From contig CANFGA010000082.1 in NCBI GenBank assembly GCA_947446335.1, positions 1-9,330 of the forward strand: a stretch of DNA of 9,330 nt, given 5' to 3'. The first letter of the stretch is position 1. Every line of letters begins with the position of its first letter. The notes below the pieces were generated by a model. That model was not told the DNA's origin and did no database searches. It saw nothing but the letters and a program-made list of their open reading frames with translations. Shown in pieces: positions 1-7,625 of this stretch. The stretch comes from Oxalobacteraceae bacterium. Its GTDB lineage: Bacteria; Pseudomonadota; Gammaproteobacteria; Burkholderiales; Burkholderiaceae_D. The translations under genes and the position numbers were made by a program.

Positions 1-1776
1 CATCGGATCGAAATGGGTGCGCTGGCCCAGCATCAGATAGACCCGCAAGGTCTCGTACAGATAATCATTGTTATTGGCGCTGTCGCGCCGCAATTGCTGC
101 TCCATGCCCAGCAAGATGCGCGGCAACAGGATGGACCGGAGCATGTTCTGATACGCCGCCTGGGCGCCCTCGCCCAGCTTGTCGCCCTGATACAGGCCGA
201 AACGCATCAGCAACGACGCGCTCTGGCCTTGCCGGGTCCCCGGCAAATCGCGCAGCGCGTCAAACAAGGGCAACGCTTGCAACTCGGTCGCCGGCGAGAC
301 CAAGGCGGCAGCGCGTCGATTCACATCGGCCACCGCCAGCGCGACCCCGTCGACATGGCGCGCATTGCGCATGTAGCTGGTCAGCAGCGCCGCGCACAGC
401 ACGATGAAAGCGAGCGCGACCAAGCTGGAGGCGCCCCACTGCAGCGCGCGCCGTTGCCGTTCCAGCTTCAGATTGACGCTCGCCAGGTTCGCTTCAGGAA
501 AAATGACCTCGCGCAGCAAATTGGTCAGGAAATAGCTGCGCCCGCTGATGGCGTTCGGCGCCAATGCCTGTCGCTCCAAGCCGAAGACGGCAGCCATCGC
601 GCCCATCACGCGATCGATCGGGCTGCCTTGCTGGGTCCCGCTGGTGAAATACACGCCGCGCAACAAGGCCTTTTCTTCATACGTAGACGATGCAAACACT
701 TGCTGCAGGAAGTCACCGAGCACATCGCCGATGCCGGCAAATTGCTGTGGCAAGCTGTAGACCAATGCGCGCCGCTGCCCGTCGCGCTCCTGCTGTACGC
801 GGCTGAGCACGCGTGCCTGCAATTGCTGCTCCAGCAACTGGAATTGGGCCGCAAAGGTGGACAGGTCGGCATCCACCTGCATGCCCTCGGCCAGTGGAAA
901 CGTCATGCCCCACACCTGGGCCCGTTCGTCGCGCCCCAGATTGTCAAAAAATTCGACGAAACCGGCCAGCAAATCGCACTTGGTCACCATCACGTAAATC
1001 GGAAAACGGATGCCCAGGCGCTCGTGCAATTCCTTGATCCGTTCGCGTATCGCCTGCGCCTGAACCCGGCGTGCCGCCGGGCTTTGCTGCAACAAATCAG
1101 CCACGCTGAGCGCAACGATGACGCCATTGACCGGGCGCCGGCGCCGATATTTGCGCAGCATTGTCAGGAATCCTTCCCACGCCGCCTTGTCCACTTCGGT
1201 GTAACTGTCCTGGGTCGTGTAGCGCCCTGCCGTGTCGAGCAATACGGCCTCATCGGTAAACCACCAGTCGCAATTCCTGGTGCCGCCGACGCCGCCAATC
1301 GCGTCCTTGCCCATGCTGTCGGCGAGCGGAAAGCTCAAGCCCGATTGCACCAGCGCGGTAGTCTTGCCCGAGCCTGGCGCGCCGACGAACAGATACCACG
1401 GCAATTGAACCAGGCTGCGCCCGCCGGGCCGGGACTTCCTCAGCACCGCCATCGCCTGTTGCAAGCGCTGGCGCAAAATTGCCAGTTCGGCCGCAGCTTC
1501 CACCGATCCAGGCGCCACCGCCTGCCCCTCGCCCGTCACGCCCTGCATCAACGTGGCATTGGCGCGCCGCGCTGCCACCATTTTCCAGGCCAGCACAGCA
1601 AACCAGATCAGGAACAGCAGACCGATCACGATCCAGCGCACGCGCGACGAGGCAAACGGTTCGCTGCCATTGAAGGCAAGCAAAGGCCCTTCGAACCAGA
1701 TGATCAGCGATAACAGCAGCACACCAAGCAAGGACAAGACCTGCGGCTTGCGCAGCCACGAAAAGAGACGCTTCAT
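1..1776 (-). CDS. tssM: TssM (IcmF family) T6SS inner-membrane protein, N-terminal part, cut by the window edge
   Basis: This is the inner-membrane ATPase-like scaffold of the T6SS membrane complex, which partners TssL in the inner membrane and, in known systems, the lipoprotein TssJ through its periplasmic C-terminus. The first 592 codons are present from an ATG at 1776, and the frame stays open to base 1. Two membrane segments lie near residues 13-28 and 46-66, and a third near 449-470. Between them is a cytoplasmic NTPase-like domain with a Walker A motif GAPGSGKT at 132-139, a Walker B/G3-like DTAG at 181-184 and a G4-like TKCD at 265-268. Family members usually run to roughly 1,100-1,300 residues, so about half, including the TssJ-binding end, lies outside the window. 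The gene follows tssL after 46 bases; the ribosome site before the ATG is weak (GGA only). The intact Walker residues suggest a nucleotide-binding version. Identification is very secure. Confidence 0.97.
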   Translation of the reverse strand, partial: MKRLFSWLRKPQVLSLLGVLLLSLIIWFEGPLLAFNGSEPFASSRVRWIVIGLLFLIWFAVLAWKMVAARRANATLMQGVTGEGQAVAPGSVEAAAELAILRQRLQQAMAVLRKSRPGGRSLVQLPWYLFVGAPGSGKTTALVQSGLSFPLADSMGKDAIGGVGGTRNCDWWFTDEAVLLDTAGRYTTQDSYTEVDKAAWEGFLTMLRKYRRRRPVNGVIVALSVADLLQQSPAARRVQAQAIRERIKELHERLGIRFPIYVMVTKCDLLAGFVEFFDNLGRDERAQVWGMTFPLAEGMQVDADLSTFAAQFQLLEQQLQARVLSRVQQERDGQRRALVYSLPQQFAGIGDVLGDFLQQVFASSTYEEKALLRGVYFTSGTQQGSPIDRVMGAMAAVFGLERQALAPNAISGRSYFLTNLLREVIFPEANLASVNLKLERQRRALQWGASSLVALAFIVLCAALLTSYMRNARHVDGVALAVADVNRRAAALVSPATELQALPLFDALRDLPGTRQGQSASLLMRFGLYQGDKLGEGAQAAYQNMLRSILLPRILLGMEQQLRRDSANNNDYLYETLRVYLMLGQRTHFDPM

Positions 1777-1822
1777 AGGAATCCAGAGTTCGGTGGTAAA
1801 AAAGTCATCGTCGGAGACAAAA

Positions 1823-3181
1823 TCAAGGCATTTGCTGCACCAGCAACACGATGTCGACGCGCCGGTTCAGCGCGCGATTGGCCGCGCTGTCGTTGGTGAC
1901 CAGCGGATCGGTATCGCCGCGCGCCTCGACCTGATAGCGCTCCAAGGGGCCGGCGCGCTCGGCCAGCATGATCATGACCGCGCGCGCGCGGCCCTTGGAC
2001 AAATCCCAGTTCGATGGAAACTTGACCGAGAAGCGGCCCTTGGTGCTGTCGGTATGGCCGATCACGATGACCTTCCCTGCCACCGACTTCAAGGCGTCGC
2101 CTATGCGTTCGAGCAAGCCGATGAATTCGGCATCGACCTCGGCGCTGCCGGATGCAAACACGCCATCGCCGCGCAAAGTGACGACCGAACGCTGCGCCGT
2201 TTCGACCACGCGCACCAGGCCGCGCTCGATATCGGCGGCCAGAAAGGCGCGCAGCCGCTGCACCGGGACAGCGGCCACAGGAACCGGTGCAGGCGCTGCG
2301 ATGGCGGTCGGCACAGCCAATTCCACCCGGATCTGGTGCAAGGCAGCAAACACCGGGTCGGACAATGTGCTCAGGTGCAGGCTCAGACCCACTTGCAGCA
2401 ACAGGCACAGCACGGCAGCGCCCGCAGCCCGGACCCAGACCGGAATCACGCGCCACAGCGGTTTACCCTTGCCGCTGGCGCCGCGCCAGTGCGGCGACAA
2501 CGCAGGCTCGAAGGCGCCGCGCTGGCTCTGGATCAATTGCTGCAAGCGCTCGCGCAGCAGTTCCAGTTGGGAGCGGCCATTCTCGATCACCCGGTAGCGC
2601 CCTTCCAGGCCCAGCGCAAGGCACAGATACATCAATTCCAGCACATCGAGATTGGCCGGGGCGTTCTGGCTCAGCTTTTGCAAAATCAGGAAGAATTTTT
2701 CTCCGCCCGACGCCTCGTTGTGGAATGCCACCAGCAGGCTGCGGCTGGCCCAGATGCCGCCGCCGCCCCACGGTGTCGATGAAATGGTTTCATCGAGCAA
2801 GGTGCACAGGCAATAGCGGGCTGCCGCCAGCGCTTCATGGCTGACCTGCGCCGCCCTGGCATCCAGCTCGAACTGCTTGACCGCGCCCACCAGTTGCACG
2901 CGTAATTGTTCAACATCGGGCGTAGCTCTCATCTGGCGCAGCGGCGTCACCAACTCAAACAAGGGATTGGCTGCGCGCACCAACGCATTGAGCGCGCTGC
3001 CATGCAGCCTGGGCATAGCGCTTGCCGGTTCCGCGGTGGCGGACGGCCGCGCCGGCGCGATCAGCAGCGTGGCATCGTCCGCTGGCGGCTGAACCGGCAC
3101 CGGGCGCCGGCCACCCGGCGACGGAATCAGGATGGTTCTATCGGCATCCGGGAAGTGATCTGGCGGCTCATTGGCACTCAA
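1823..3181 (-). CDS. tssL: TssL (DotU/IcmH family) with C-terminal OmpA-like peptidoglycan-binding domain
   Basis: This is the inner-membrane T6SS component that works with TssM and TssK; here it is the long form of 452 residues. Residues 1-58 are a Pro/Ala-rich cytoplasmic tail with the block DRTILIPSPGGR at 14-25. Residues about 60-245 form the DotU domain, marked by NPLFELVTPL at 72-81 and LDETISSTPWG at 129-139. One membrane segment lies at about 249-270. A periplasmic OmpA-like domain follows (about 330-449), with GHTD at 375-378, a following LSKGRA block and the terminal NRRVDI at 439-444, so peptidoglycan anchoring is built into TssL. The start is a TTG at 3181, with AAAGG eight bases upstream. 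An in-frame TGA at 3206-3208 limits any longer start, and the next ATG would remove the conserved tail. It lies 49 bases after tssK and 46 before tssM. T16 and T38 are candidate phosphorylation sites (see findings). Confidence 0.96.
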   Translation of the reverse strand: MSANEPPDHFPDADRTILIPSPGGRRPVPVQPPADDATLLIAPARPSATAEPASAMPRLHGSALNALVRAANPLFELVTPLRQMRATPDVEQLRVQLVGAVKQFELDARAAQVSHEALAAARYCLCTLLDETISSTPWGGGGIWASRSLLVAFHNEASGGEKFFLILQKLSQNAPANLDVLELMYLCLALGLEGRYRVIENGRSQLELLRERLQQLIQSQRGAFEPALSPHWRGASGKGKPLWRVIPVWVRAAGAAVLCLLLQVGLSLHLSTLSDPVFAALHQIRVELAVPTAIAAPAPVPVAAVPVQRLRAFLAADIERGLVRVVETAQRSVVTLRGDGVFASGSAEVDAEFIGLLERIGDALKSVAGKVIVIGHTDSTKGRFSVKFPSNWDLSKGRARAVMIMLAERAGPLERYQVEARGDTDPLVTNDSAANRALNRRVDIVLLVQQMP

Positions 3182-3189
3182 GATGATGA

Positions 3190-3194
3190 CCTTT
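3190..3194 (-). promoter_or_regulatory. Ribosome binding site deciding the TTG start of tssL
   Basis: AAAGG on the minus strand lies eight bases before the TTG at 3181. It supports this non-ATG start, because no ATG or GTG lies between the in-frame stop at 3206-3208 and the TTG. Confidence 0.6.
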
Positions 3195-3230
3195 GTGGTG
3201 ATTTTTCATGAAAAACAGGCCAGGTCCGGT

Positions 3231-4562
3231 CTATTTCCGGATCGCCCAGAACTGCATCTGCAATCCGGGAAATTCATTGGGCACGTGCAGCGCAAACCCG
3301 GGCGAGGTCAGCATCGGCTTCCAGTACTCGCTGTTCTTGTCGAGTTCGAAATAGGTGTATCCGGCATGAAAAGGCAGTTGCCGCGGCGCCACCGGCAACG
3401 GGCGCAAAGCGATGCCGGGCAATTGCAAATTGACCAGATCGCGGATCTTTTCCACCGCGCCGATCTTGACCTTGGCCGGAAAACCGCTGCGTATCGCTTC
3501 CGCCGGCATCGACGCATTGACCGCCAGCACGAAGGTCGCGCTCTTGATCAGTTCCGGATCGGGCACCACCGCGACGCGGATGCCGAATTGCCGCTCTTCC
3601 AGCAGCAAAGGCACCGCATGGGAATCGGTCACCATCGACAGCGATGTGCGCAACTCGTCGATGACCGGAAAAAATGTTTCGCGCAGCTTGTCGTGGCGGT
3701 AGATCGGGTAATCGATGCGGCGCTTGTCGGCACGGGTAAAGGTCGCCAGTTCGCCCGCCAGTTGCACCAGTTCGCGGTACAGTTGTTCCGGATGCAGCCC
3801 GGTCATGCTGGCCAGATGCGCCACCAGCGGCTGGGCCCGATTGACCAGTTGCAGCAGCAGGAAATCGGCTATTTCGGCGGCCCCGGCCGCAGCGGGCTGA
3901 ATCAAGCGGCCAGCCAGCGCCTCGCCGCGCTGATGCAAGGAGCCGAGCAATTCATCGACAAACGCACTCAGGCGCGGCGCGACGCGAAAATCCAGACACG
4001 GCGGGCAATAATCGGGATCGAGCACGATGCGATTGTCAGGGCGTCTCTCGATGATGCGCGCCACGCCCAGCCCGGTATAGGCATTGGCTACCTCGTTTTC
4101 CAGCGCCAGACGCAGGCGCAATTGCCCCACTTGCATCAAGGCGCTGTTGTCCAGGCCATTGCTATCGCGCACTTCGCATTCGGCGCTACGGTGACGGGAA
4201 AAATTGTTGTGCTGATCGCCATCATCGAGTTCGGCGATGCCGGGGCGACGCGACGGCAGCGCCAGCATCACCAGCACATTGCGCGCATCTTCGGGCACGT
4301 TCAAAGGCAAGGGCAAGGCATCATCGAACGGCAGGATCAACGGCGTGCCATCGGGCAGCACCGCGCTGCAAGAGAGCAGCGCCAGCTTGCCCAGCGCCAG
4401 TTGCTGCTCGTCGATCTCGATACTGGCAAAGCCCCACGAGTAGGGTTGCAAGCGCGCCACCCGTGCCTCCAGCAATGCATGCAGATAGCGGTCGTGCTGC
4501 TGCAAATGCTGCGGCTGCAACAGCATCCCTTCGGACCAGATTACCTTGCTATTCCACGACAT
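3231..4562 (-). CDS. tssK: TssK, T6SS baseplate-to-membrane-complex adaptor
   Basis: TssK is a cytoplasmic trimeric baseplate subunit that links the TssEFG wedge to the TssL/TssM cytoplasmic domains. The product is 443 residues, close to the usual family length of about 445. The N-terminus, MSWNSKVIWSEGMLLQPQHL, is the clear family signature, and the protein resembles TssK to its last residues. There is no signal peptide or membrane segment, as expected. I placed the start at the ATG at 4562 because family members begin with MSW followed by this block. A TTG four codons upstream (4574) is possible but unnecessary, and GGGA sits three bases before the ATG. The gene follows tagH after 62 bases and precedes tssL by 49. 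In several well-studied clusters the lipoprotein gene tssJ sits between the FHA gene and tssK, and it is missing here. Identification is very secure. Confidence 0.96.
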   Translation of the reverse strand: MSWNSKVIWSEGMLLQPQHLQQHDRYLHALLEARVARLQPYSWGFASIEIDEQQLALGKLALLSCSAVLPDGTPLILPFDDALPLPLNVPEDARNVLVMLALPSRRPGIAELDDGDQHNNFSRHRSAECEVRDSNGLDNSALMQVGQLRLRLALENEVANAYTGLGVARIIERRPDNRIVLDPDYCPPCLDFRVAPRLSAFVDELLGSLHQRGEALAGRLIQPAAAGAAEIADFLLLQLVNRAQPLVAHLASMTGLHPEQLYRELVQLAGELATFTRADKRRIDYPIYRHDKLRETFFPVIDELRTSLSMVTDSHAVPLLLEERQFGIRVAVVPDPELIKSATFVLAVNASMPAEAIRSGFPAKVKIGAVEKIRDLVNLQLPGIALRPLPVAPRQLPFHAGYTYFELDKNSEYWKPMLTSPGFALHVPNEFPGLQMQFWAIRK

Positions 4563-4624
4563 TTTTCCCGCCAATCAAAAAATGGATCCCGCGCTGGCCA
4601 CGCAACGAGCGATGGATGAACCGG

Positions 4625-6034
4625 TCATTCCCGCCCTTGGCGCAGCCTGTGCATTTGTTCTTCATACGCAACACCGAATTTTTCGCCAAACAGGCGCTGG
4701 AAATCGTCGTCGGCCTGGTTCGACATCTCCTTGTACAACTCGACCAAGCGGTCCCACAGCTTGGCCTTGCGATTAGCCACCAGCAACTTGTCCAGCACGC
4801 CAGGCACTTGCAGACGCTGCTCGATCACCAAAGGATCGAAGCGCTGCAACACGCCCGCCAGCGCCCCGTTCATCCCGGCCAGCATCGCCAGTTCGTGCGC
4901 CTTCAGATCGTCGTAGGCATTCGCATACGCCTTCACCGGCGCCATGTAGCCGGGATGCGGGCTGGCCAGCATCTGGATCAGCGCATGCTCGGCATCGGGA
5001 AAAAACTTGAGCGGATTGTTCGCGATGCTGCCGATCATCGTCATTTCCAAGCGGCTTTCGCGCTTGGTCACCGCGCGCGCCATCAGTACGCCCATGGTGC
5101 CGGTGGTGGCCTCGCGCAGCATCGCACCGACCAGTTCGGCCAGTTCAGGCGCCGACAGCGTCGTTTCCAGCGCGCTCATGCCCAGACCGCGCAACAACGC
5201 TTGCAGCACGGCGCCATCGGCGGCAGCGGGCGAACCCAGCGGCGCGATGACGGATGCCGACTGGAACACGGGCGCGGGCGACATGAAAGGCGCAGCCGGG
5301 ACAGCAGGCACTTCGACCTGCGCCGGCATGGCGACCGGGGCTGCGGCCAGGCGCGGCGGCAGAAAATCGGCCAGCGGATCGTAATCGTCGGGTATGCCCA
5401 TGCCGCCCGGCGCCACAGATTCTGCAGTTGCCACAGGTGCTGCAGGCGCGGCGGATGCCACCGGACCAGGCAGCGGGAAGGCGAATATTTCCGGCGATAC
5501 ATGATCACTTTCAGCCCCACCGAACTGCGCGCCGGCCGGGGTAGCGCCTCCGGGAGCACCGAACAGATCGATGTCAAACGCATCGCCACCGTGCAGGTCG
5601 CCAAAATCGAGAATATCGGCGCCGAGCAGCGGGTCGGTGCTGCCAAGGTAGACTAGGGACGGCGCCGGCTGCGGCACCGGTTCACACTGCAGCGGCGACA
5701 GCGGCAGCACAGCAGGCGCCGCTTCGGCGCTGAGCGCCACTTGCAACTGATAGTCGCCGATGTTCAGGCGATCGCCATCGGCCAGCAGCATCTGGCGACC
5801 AGTCCCGAGCGGGCGGTCATTGATCAGGCTGGGATTGCTGCCGACATCGGTCAGGTAATAGCCGCCATCGTGGAACGTGATGCGGGCATGAATGCGGGAA
5901 ATATATTTGCTCGGATCGTCCAGCACCAGATCATTGCCGGGCGCGCGCCCGATGGCGCCGCCCAACTGGTCGAAGCTGCGCGCCATCGGCAGCGCTGCTC
6001 CTGCATACGTTTGAACGCTCAGCGTGATGGGCAT
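4625..6034 (-). CDS. tagH: TagH/Fha, FHA-domain T6SS regulator (phospho-threonine reader)
   Basis: The product is 469 residues, cytoplasmic, with no membrane segment. An N-terminal FHA domain (about 5-101) has the expected phospho-threonine-binding residues: GR at 29-30, SRIH at 46-49, and N67 and N72 in the SNPSLIN loop. A long linker rich in Pro and Ala follows (about 102-268), holding acidic-aromatic patches at 134-159 and 214-226. The C-terminal domain (about 270-469) matches the T6SS-specific FHA protein tail, including NNPLKF, a DDFQRLFG block and the final AYEEQ. In the known threonine-phosphorylation pathway, the kinase PpkA modifies an FHA protein or TssL, and FHA binding then promotes assembly. 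Its place between the kinase and tssK fits that role. The start is the ATG at 6034, with AGGA five bases upstream. A longer reading from a GTG at 6127 would overlap the kinase and add an unrelated Cys/His-rich segment. Confidence 0.94.
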   Translation of the reverse strand: MPITLSVQTYAGAALPMARSFDQLGGAIGRAPGNDLVLDDPSKYISRIHARITFHDGGYYLTDVGSNPSLINDRPLGTGRQMLLADGDRLNIGDYQLQVALSAEAAPAVLPLSPLQCEPVPQPAPSLVYLGSTDPLLGADILDFGDLHGGDAFDIDLFGAPGGATPAGAQFGGAESDHVSPEIFAFPLPGPVASAAPAAPVATAESVAPGGMGIPDDYDPLADFLPPRLAAAPVAMPAQVEVPAVPAAPFMSPAPVFQSASVIAPLGSPAAADGAVLQALLRGLGMSALETTLSAPELAELVGAMLREATTGTMGVLMARAVTKRESRLEMTMIGSIANNPLKFFPDAEHALIQMLASPHPGYMAPVKAYANAYDDLKAHELAMLAGMNGALAGVLQRFDPLVIEQRLQVPGVLDKLLVANRKAKLWDRLVELYKEMSNQADDDFQRLFGEKFGVAYEEQMHRLRQGRE

Positions 6035-6039
6035 CGGGA

Positions 6040-6043
6040 TCCT
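6040..6043 (-). promoter_or_regulatory. Ribosome binding site deciding the tagH start
   Basis: AGGA on the minus strand, five bases before the ATG at 6034. It favours this start over the longer reading from 6127. The 82 bases between the kinase stop and tagH otherwise show only a weak CACC-GG-GGTG inverted repeat and no convincing promoter. Confidence 0.6.
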
Positions 6044-6116
6044 GCAAAATGAATCATTCGCACCGGGGTGTGACCAGCATGGCGTTGGCACAAACCGATG
6101 CAGCGTGCAGTGTTTT

Positions 6117-7610
6117 TCATAGCGCACCCACTTCCTTGAGAAACTTGTTGCGCTCCTGCTCCACAGGCAGTTGTTCGGCCAGCAGGCGATAAAACTGGGC
6201 CGGGCTGCTGGTCGACTTGGCGGCGCGCCTGACCACGACCTTGGCGATCGGCCCGATATAGGCGAGCAGCTTCTGGTGCGCCGCTTCCATCATCTCGGCG
6301 CTCAGTTGCAGATGGGTGCCGCCGCCCGATAGTTCGCCAAGCTCGGTAGCGGCCATGTTGCTGCCAGCGCCCATGCCGAGCGTAGCGCCGATGGTGGACA
6401 TGCCGAGTTTTTTCTTGATCGCCTTGACCGCATCGAGAAACTGGGCCCGGCCCTGAACGGAACTGACATGCGGCAGCAACTTGTTGCACAGATCATCGAT
6501 ATCGATCGCCTCGCGCGCGGCATTTTTCAGCAGCAACCTGGCCATCGGCCCGATCTGCATCGACAGCGCCACCTGCACATCGGGCGCGCTGTCGAGCAGC
6601 CACTGCGGCGCCGTTGCTGCCAGCGCGCTGCCGGTGGCGCCCGGCAATACGCTCGCCGAGCCGCTCGGGATTGCGAAGGACGCTGCCGACGCTGCGGTGG
6701 CCGCCAATGCGGTGGCCGGCACTCCGGTGGCCGGCTTGCGAAACGCCAGCACGGTGCGCTCGTCGTCTTCTTCGGTCTGCGCCGCGCCGCCGCTCTGTTG
6801 CAACTGCGCCTCCAGCAGCGCGGCGAGAAATGCCAGCGCATTCGGGAAGCGGTCACCAGCCTGCTTGGCGATCGCCTTTTGCACCACCGCGTCGAAAGCA
6901 GGCTTGAGCGCCGGTTGCAACTGGCTCGGATTGGCCGGCGTCACGTTCATGATCTGGTGCATGACGACCGAGGCGGCGCCGCAAAACGGGCGCACTCCGG
7001 TCAGCATCTGGTACAGCACGATGCCGGCGGCGAACAGATCGGAACGGCCATCGACGCTCTCGCCGCGAAACTGCTCGGGCGACATGTAGCTCGGCGTGCC
7101 GATCACGGCGCCAACCTGGGTCAACGTCGACGACTCGATCTTGGCGATGCCGAAATCGGTGACCTTCACTTGCGCACTGGCGGTGATGAGGATGTTGGCC
7201 GGTTTGATATCGCGGTGTACCACGCCGCGTGCATGGGCATAGTCCAGCGCGCGCAACAACTGCGCCATGCAGGCGATGCAGGCGCCCAGATCCATCGGCA
7301 CCCCTTGCACCAGGAAGGCATTGAGCGCAGTGCCGTCGACGTATTCCATCGCGATATAGGTGACGCCGTCGCTCTCGCCATAGTCATATACCGAGACGAT
7401 GTTGGGATGCACCAGACGGCCCGACGCCTGCGCCTCGGTCTTGAAGCGGGCCACCAGTTCGTTTTCCTGCAAGCCGTCGAGCAATTCGGAGCGGATGGTC
7501 TTGAGCGCGACCGCGCGTGCGATGTTGGCGTCATATGCCCGATACACGACCCCCATCGCGCCGCTGCCCAGCACGCCATCGATCCGATACTTGCCTATTT
7601 TTTCCATCAT
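6117..7610 (-). CDS. ppkA: Hanks-type Ser/Thr protein kinase of the T6SS (PpkA-like, soluble short form)
   Basis: A complete RD-type kinase domain spans about residues 8-270: glycine loop GSGAMG (15-20), K37 in VALK, E59, HRDIKPAN with D134, K136 and N139, DFG at 152-154, and GTPSYMSPE at 171-179, with threonines at 162, 164 and 172 for loop phosphorylation. An acidic stretch with DDERTVL follows (T286), then an Ala-rich linker, then two copies of a helical module (about 342-398 and 437-497), each containing IGP-[MI]-A. There is no membrane segment or extracellular domain, unlike the long PpkA of Pseudomonas. The likely role is phosphorylation of T6SS partners such as TagH or TssL. The start is uncertain: ATGs at 7610 and 7607 give the usual MEKIGKYRI beginning, but a TTG at 7622, three bases after the upstream stop, has GGAAG eight bases ahead. 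Kinase identity is certain; the name ppkA rests on context. Confidence 0.93.
   Translation of the reverse strand: MMEKIGKYRIDGVLGSGAMGVVYRAYDANIARAVALKTIRSELLDGLQENELVARFKTEAQASGRLVHPNIVSVYDYGESDGVTYIAMEYVDGTALNAFLVQGVPMDLGACIACMAQLLRALDYAHARGVVHRDIKPANILITASAQVKVTDFGIAKIESSTLTQVGAVIGTPSYMSPEQFRGESVDGRSDLFAAGIVLYQMLTGVRPFCGAASVVMHQIMNVTPANPSQLQPALKPAFDAVVQKAIAKQAGDRFPNALAFLAALLEAQLQQSGGAAQTEEDDERTVLAFRKPATGVPATALAATAASAASFAIPSGSASVLPGATGSALAATAPQWLLDSAPDVQVALSMQIGPMARLLLKNAAREAIDIDDLCNKLLPHVSSVQGRAQFLDAVKAIKKKLGMSTIGATLGMGAGSNMAATELGELSGGGTHLQLSAEMMEAAHQKLLAYIGPIAKVVVRRAAKSTSSPAQFYRLLAEQLPVEQERNKFLKEVGAL
6120..6302 (-). repeat. Second copy of a duplicated C-terminal module in the kinase
   Basis: Residues about 437-497 repeat the pattern of residues about 342-398 (bases 6417-6587). 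The copies align as IGPMARLLLKNAA with IGPIAKVVVRRAA, followed in both by a short variable turn, a leucine-rich helix and a final QF/KFL helix. The copies are diverged, so this is a protein-level duplication and not a recent DNA repeat. Confidence 0.65.
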
Positions 7611-7625
7611 CTCCAGCTTCAATGA

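Noticed and set aside
13..1713. Long + strand open frame opposite tssM, with similar ones opposite tssK (3171-4619), tagH (4463-5656), the kinase (6468-7625) and the sensor (7683-8579)
   Set aside because: These are mirror frames of GC-rich minus-strand genes. Their translations are rich in Arg, Gln and His, match no family I recognise, and the opposite strand holds clear T6SS proteins with intact motifs.
4563..4574. TTG start for tssK four codons upstream of the chosen ATG
   Set aside because: The TssK family begins at the MSW block encoded from the ATG at 4562, and the TTG has no better ribosome site.
6059..6072. CACC-GG-GGTG inverted repeat between the kinase and tagH as a hairpin, operator or terminator
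   Set aside because: The arms are only four bases with a two-base loop and no T-run follows, so it is likely chance.
6019..6120. 33-codon minus-strand frame whose ATG overlaps the kinase stop codon (ATGA)
   Set aside because: The overlap looks like translational coupling, but the product is low-complexity, has no recognisable signal and runs into tagH in another frame. GGAAG about ten bases upstream is too weak as sole support.
6035..6127. Longer tagH reading from a GTG at 6127
   Set aside because: It adds a Cys/His-rich segment unrelated to FHA proteins and overlaps the kinase stop, while the ATG at 6034 has a good ribosome site and starts right at the FHA domain.
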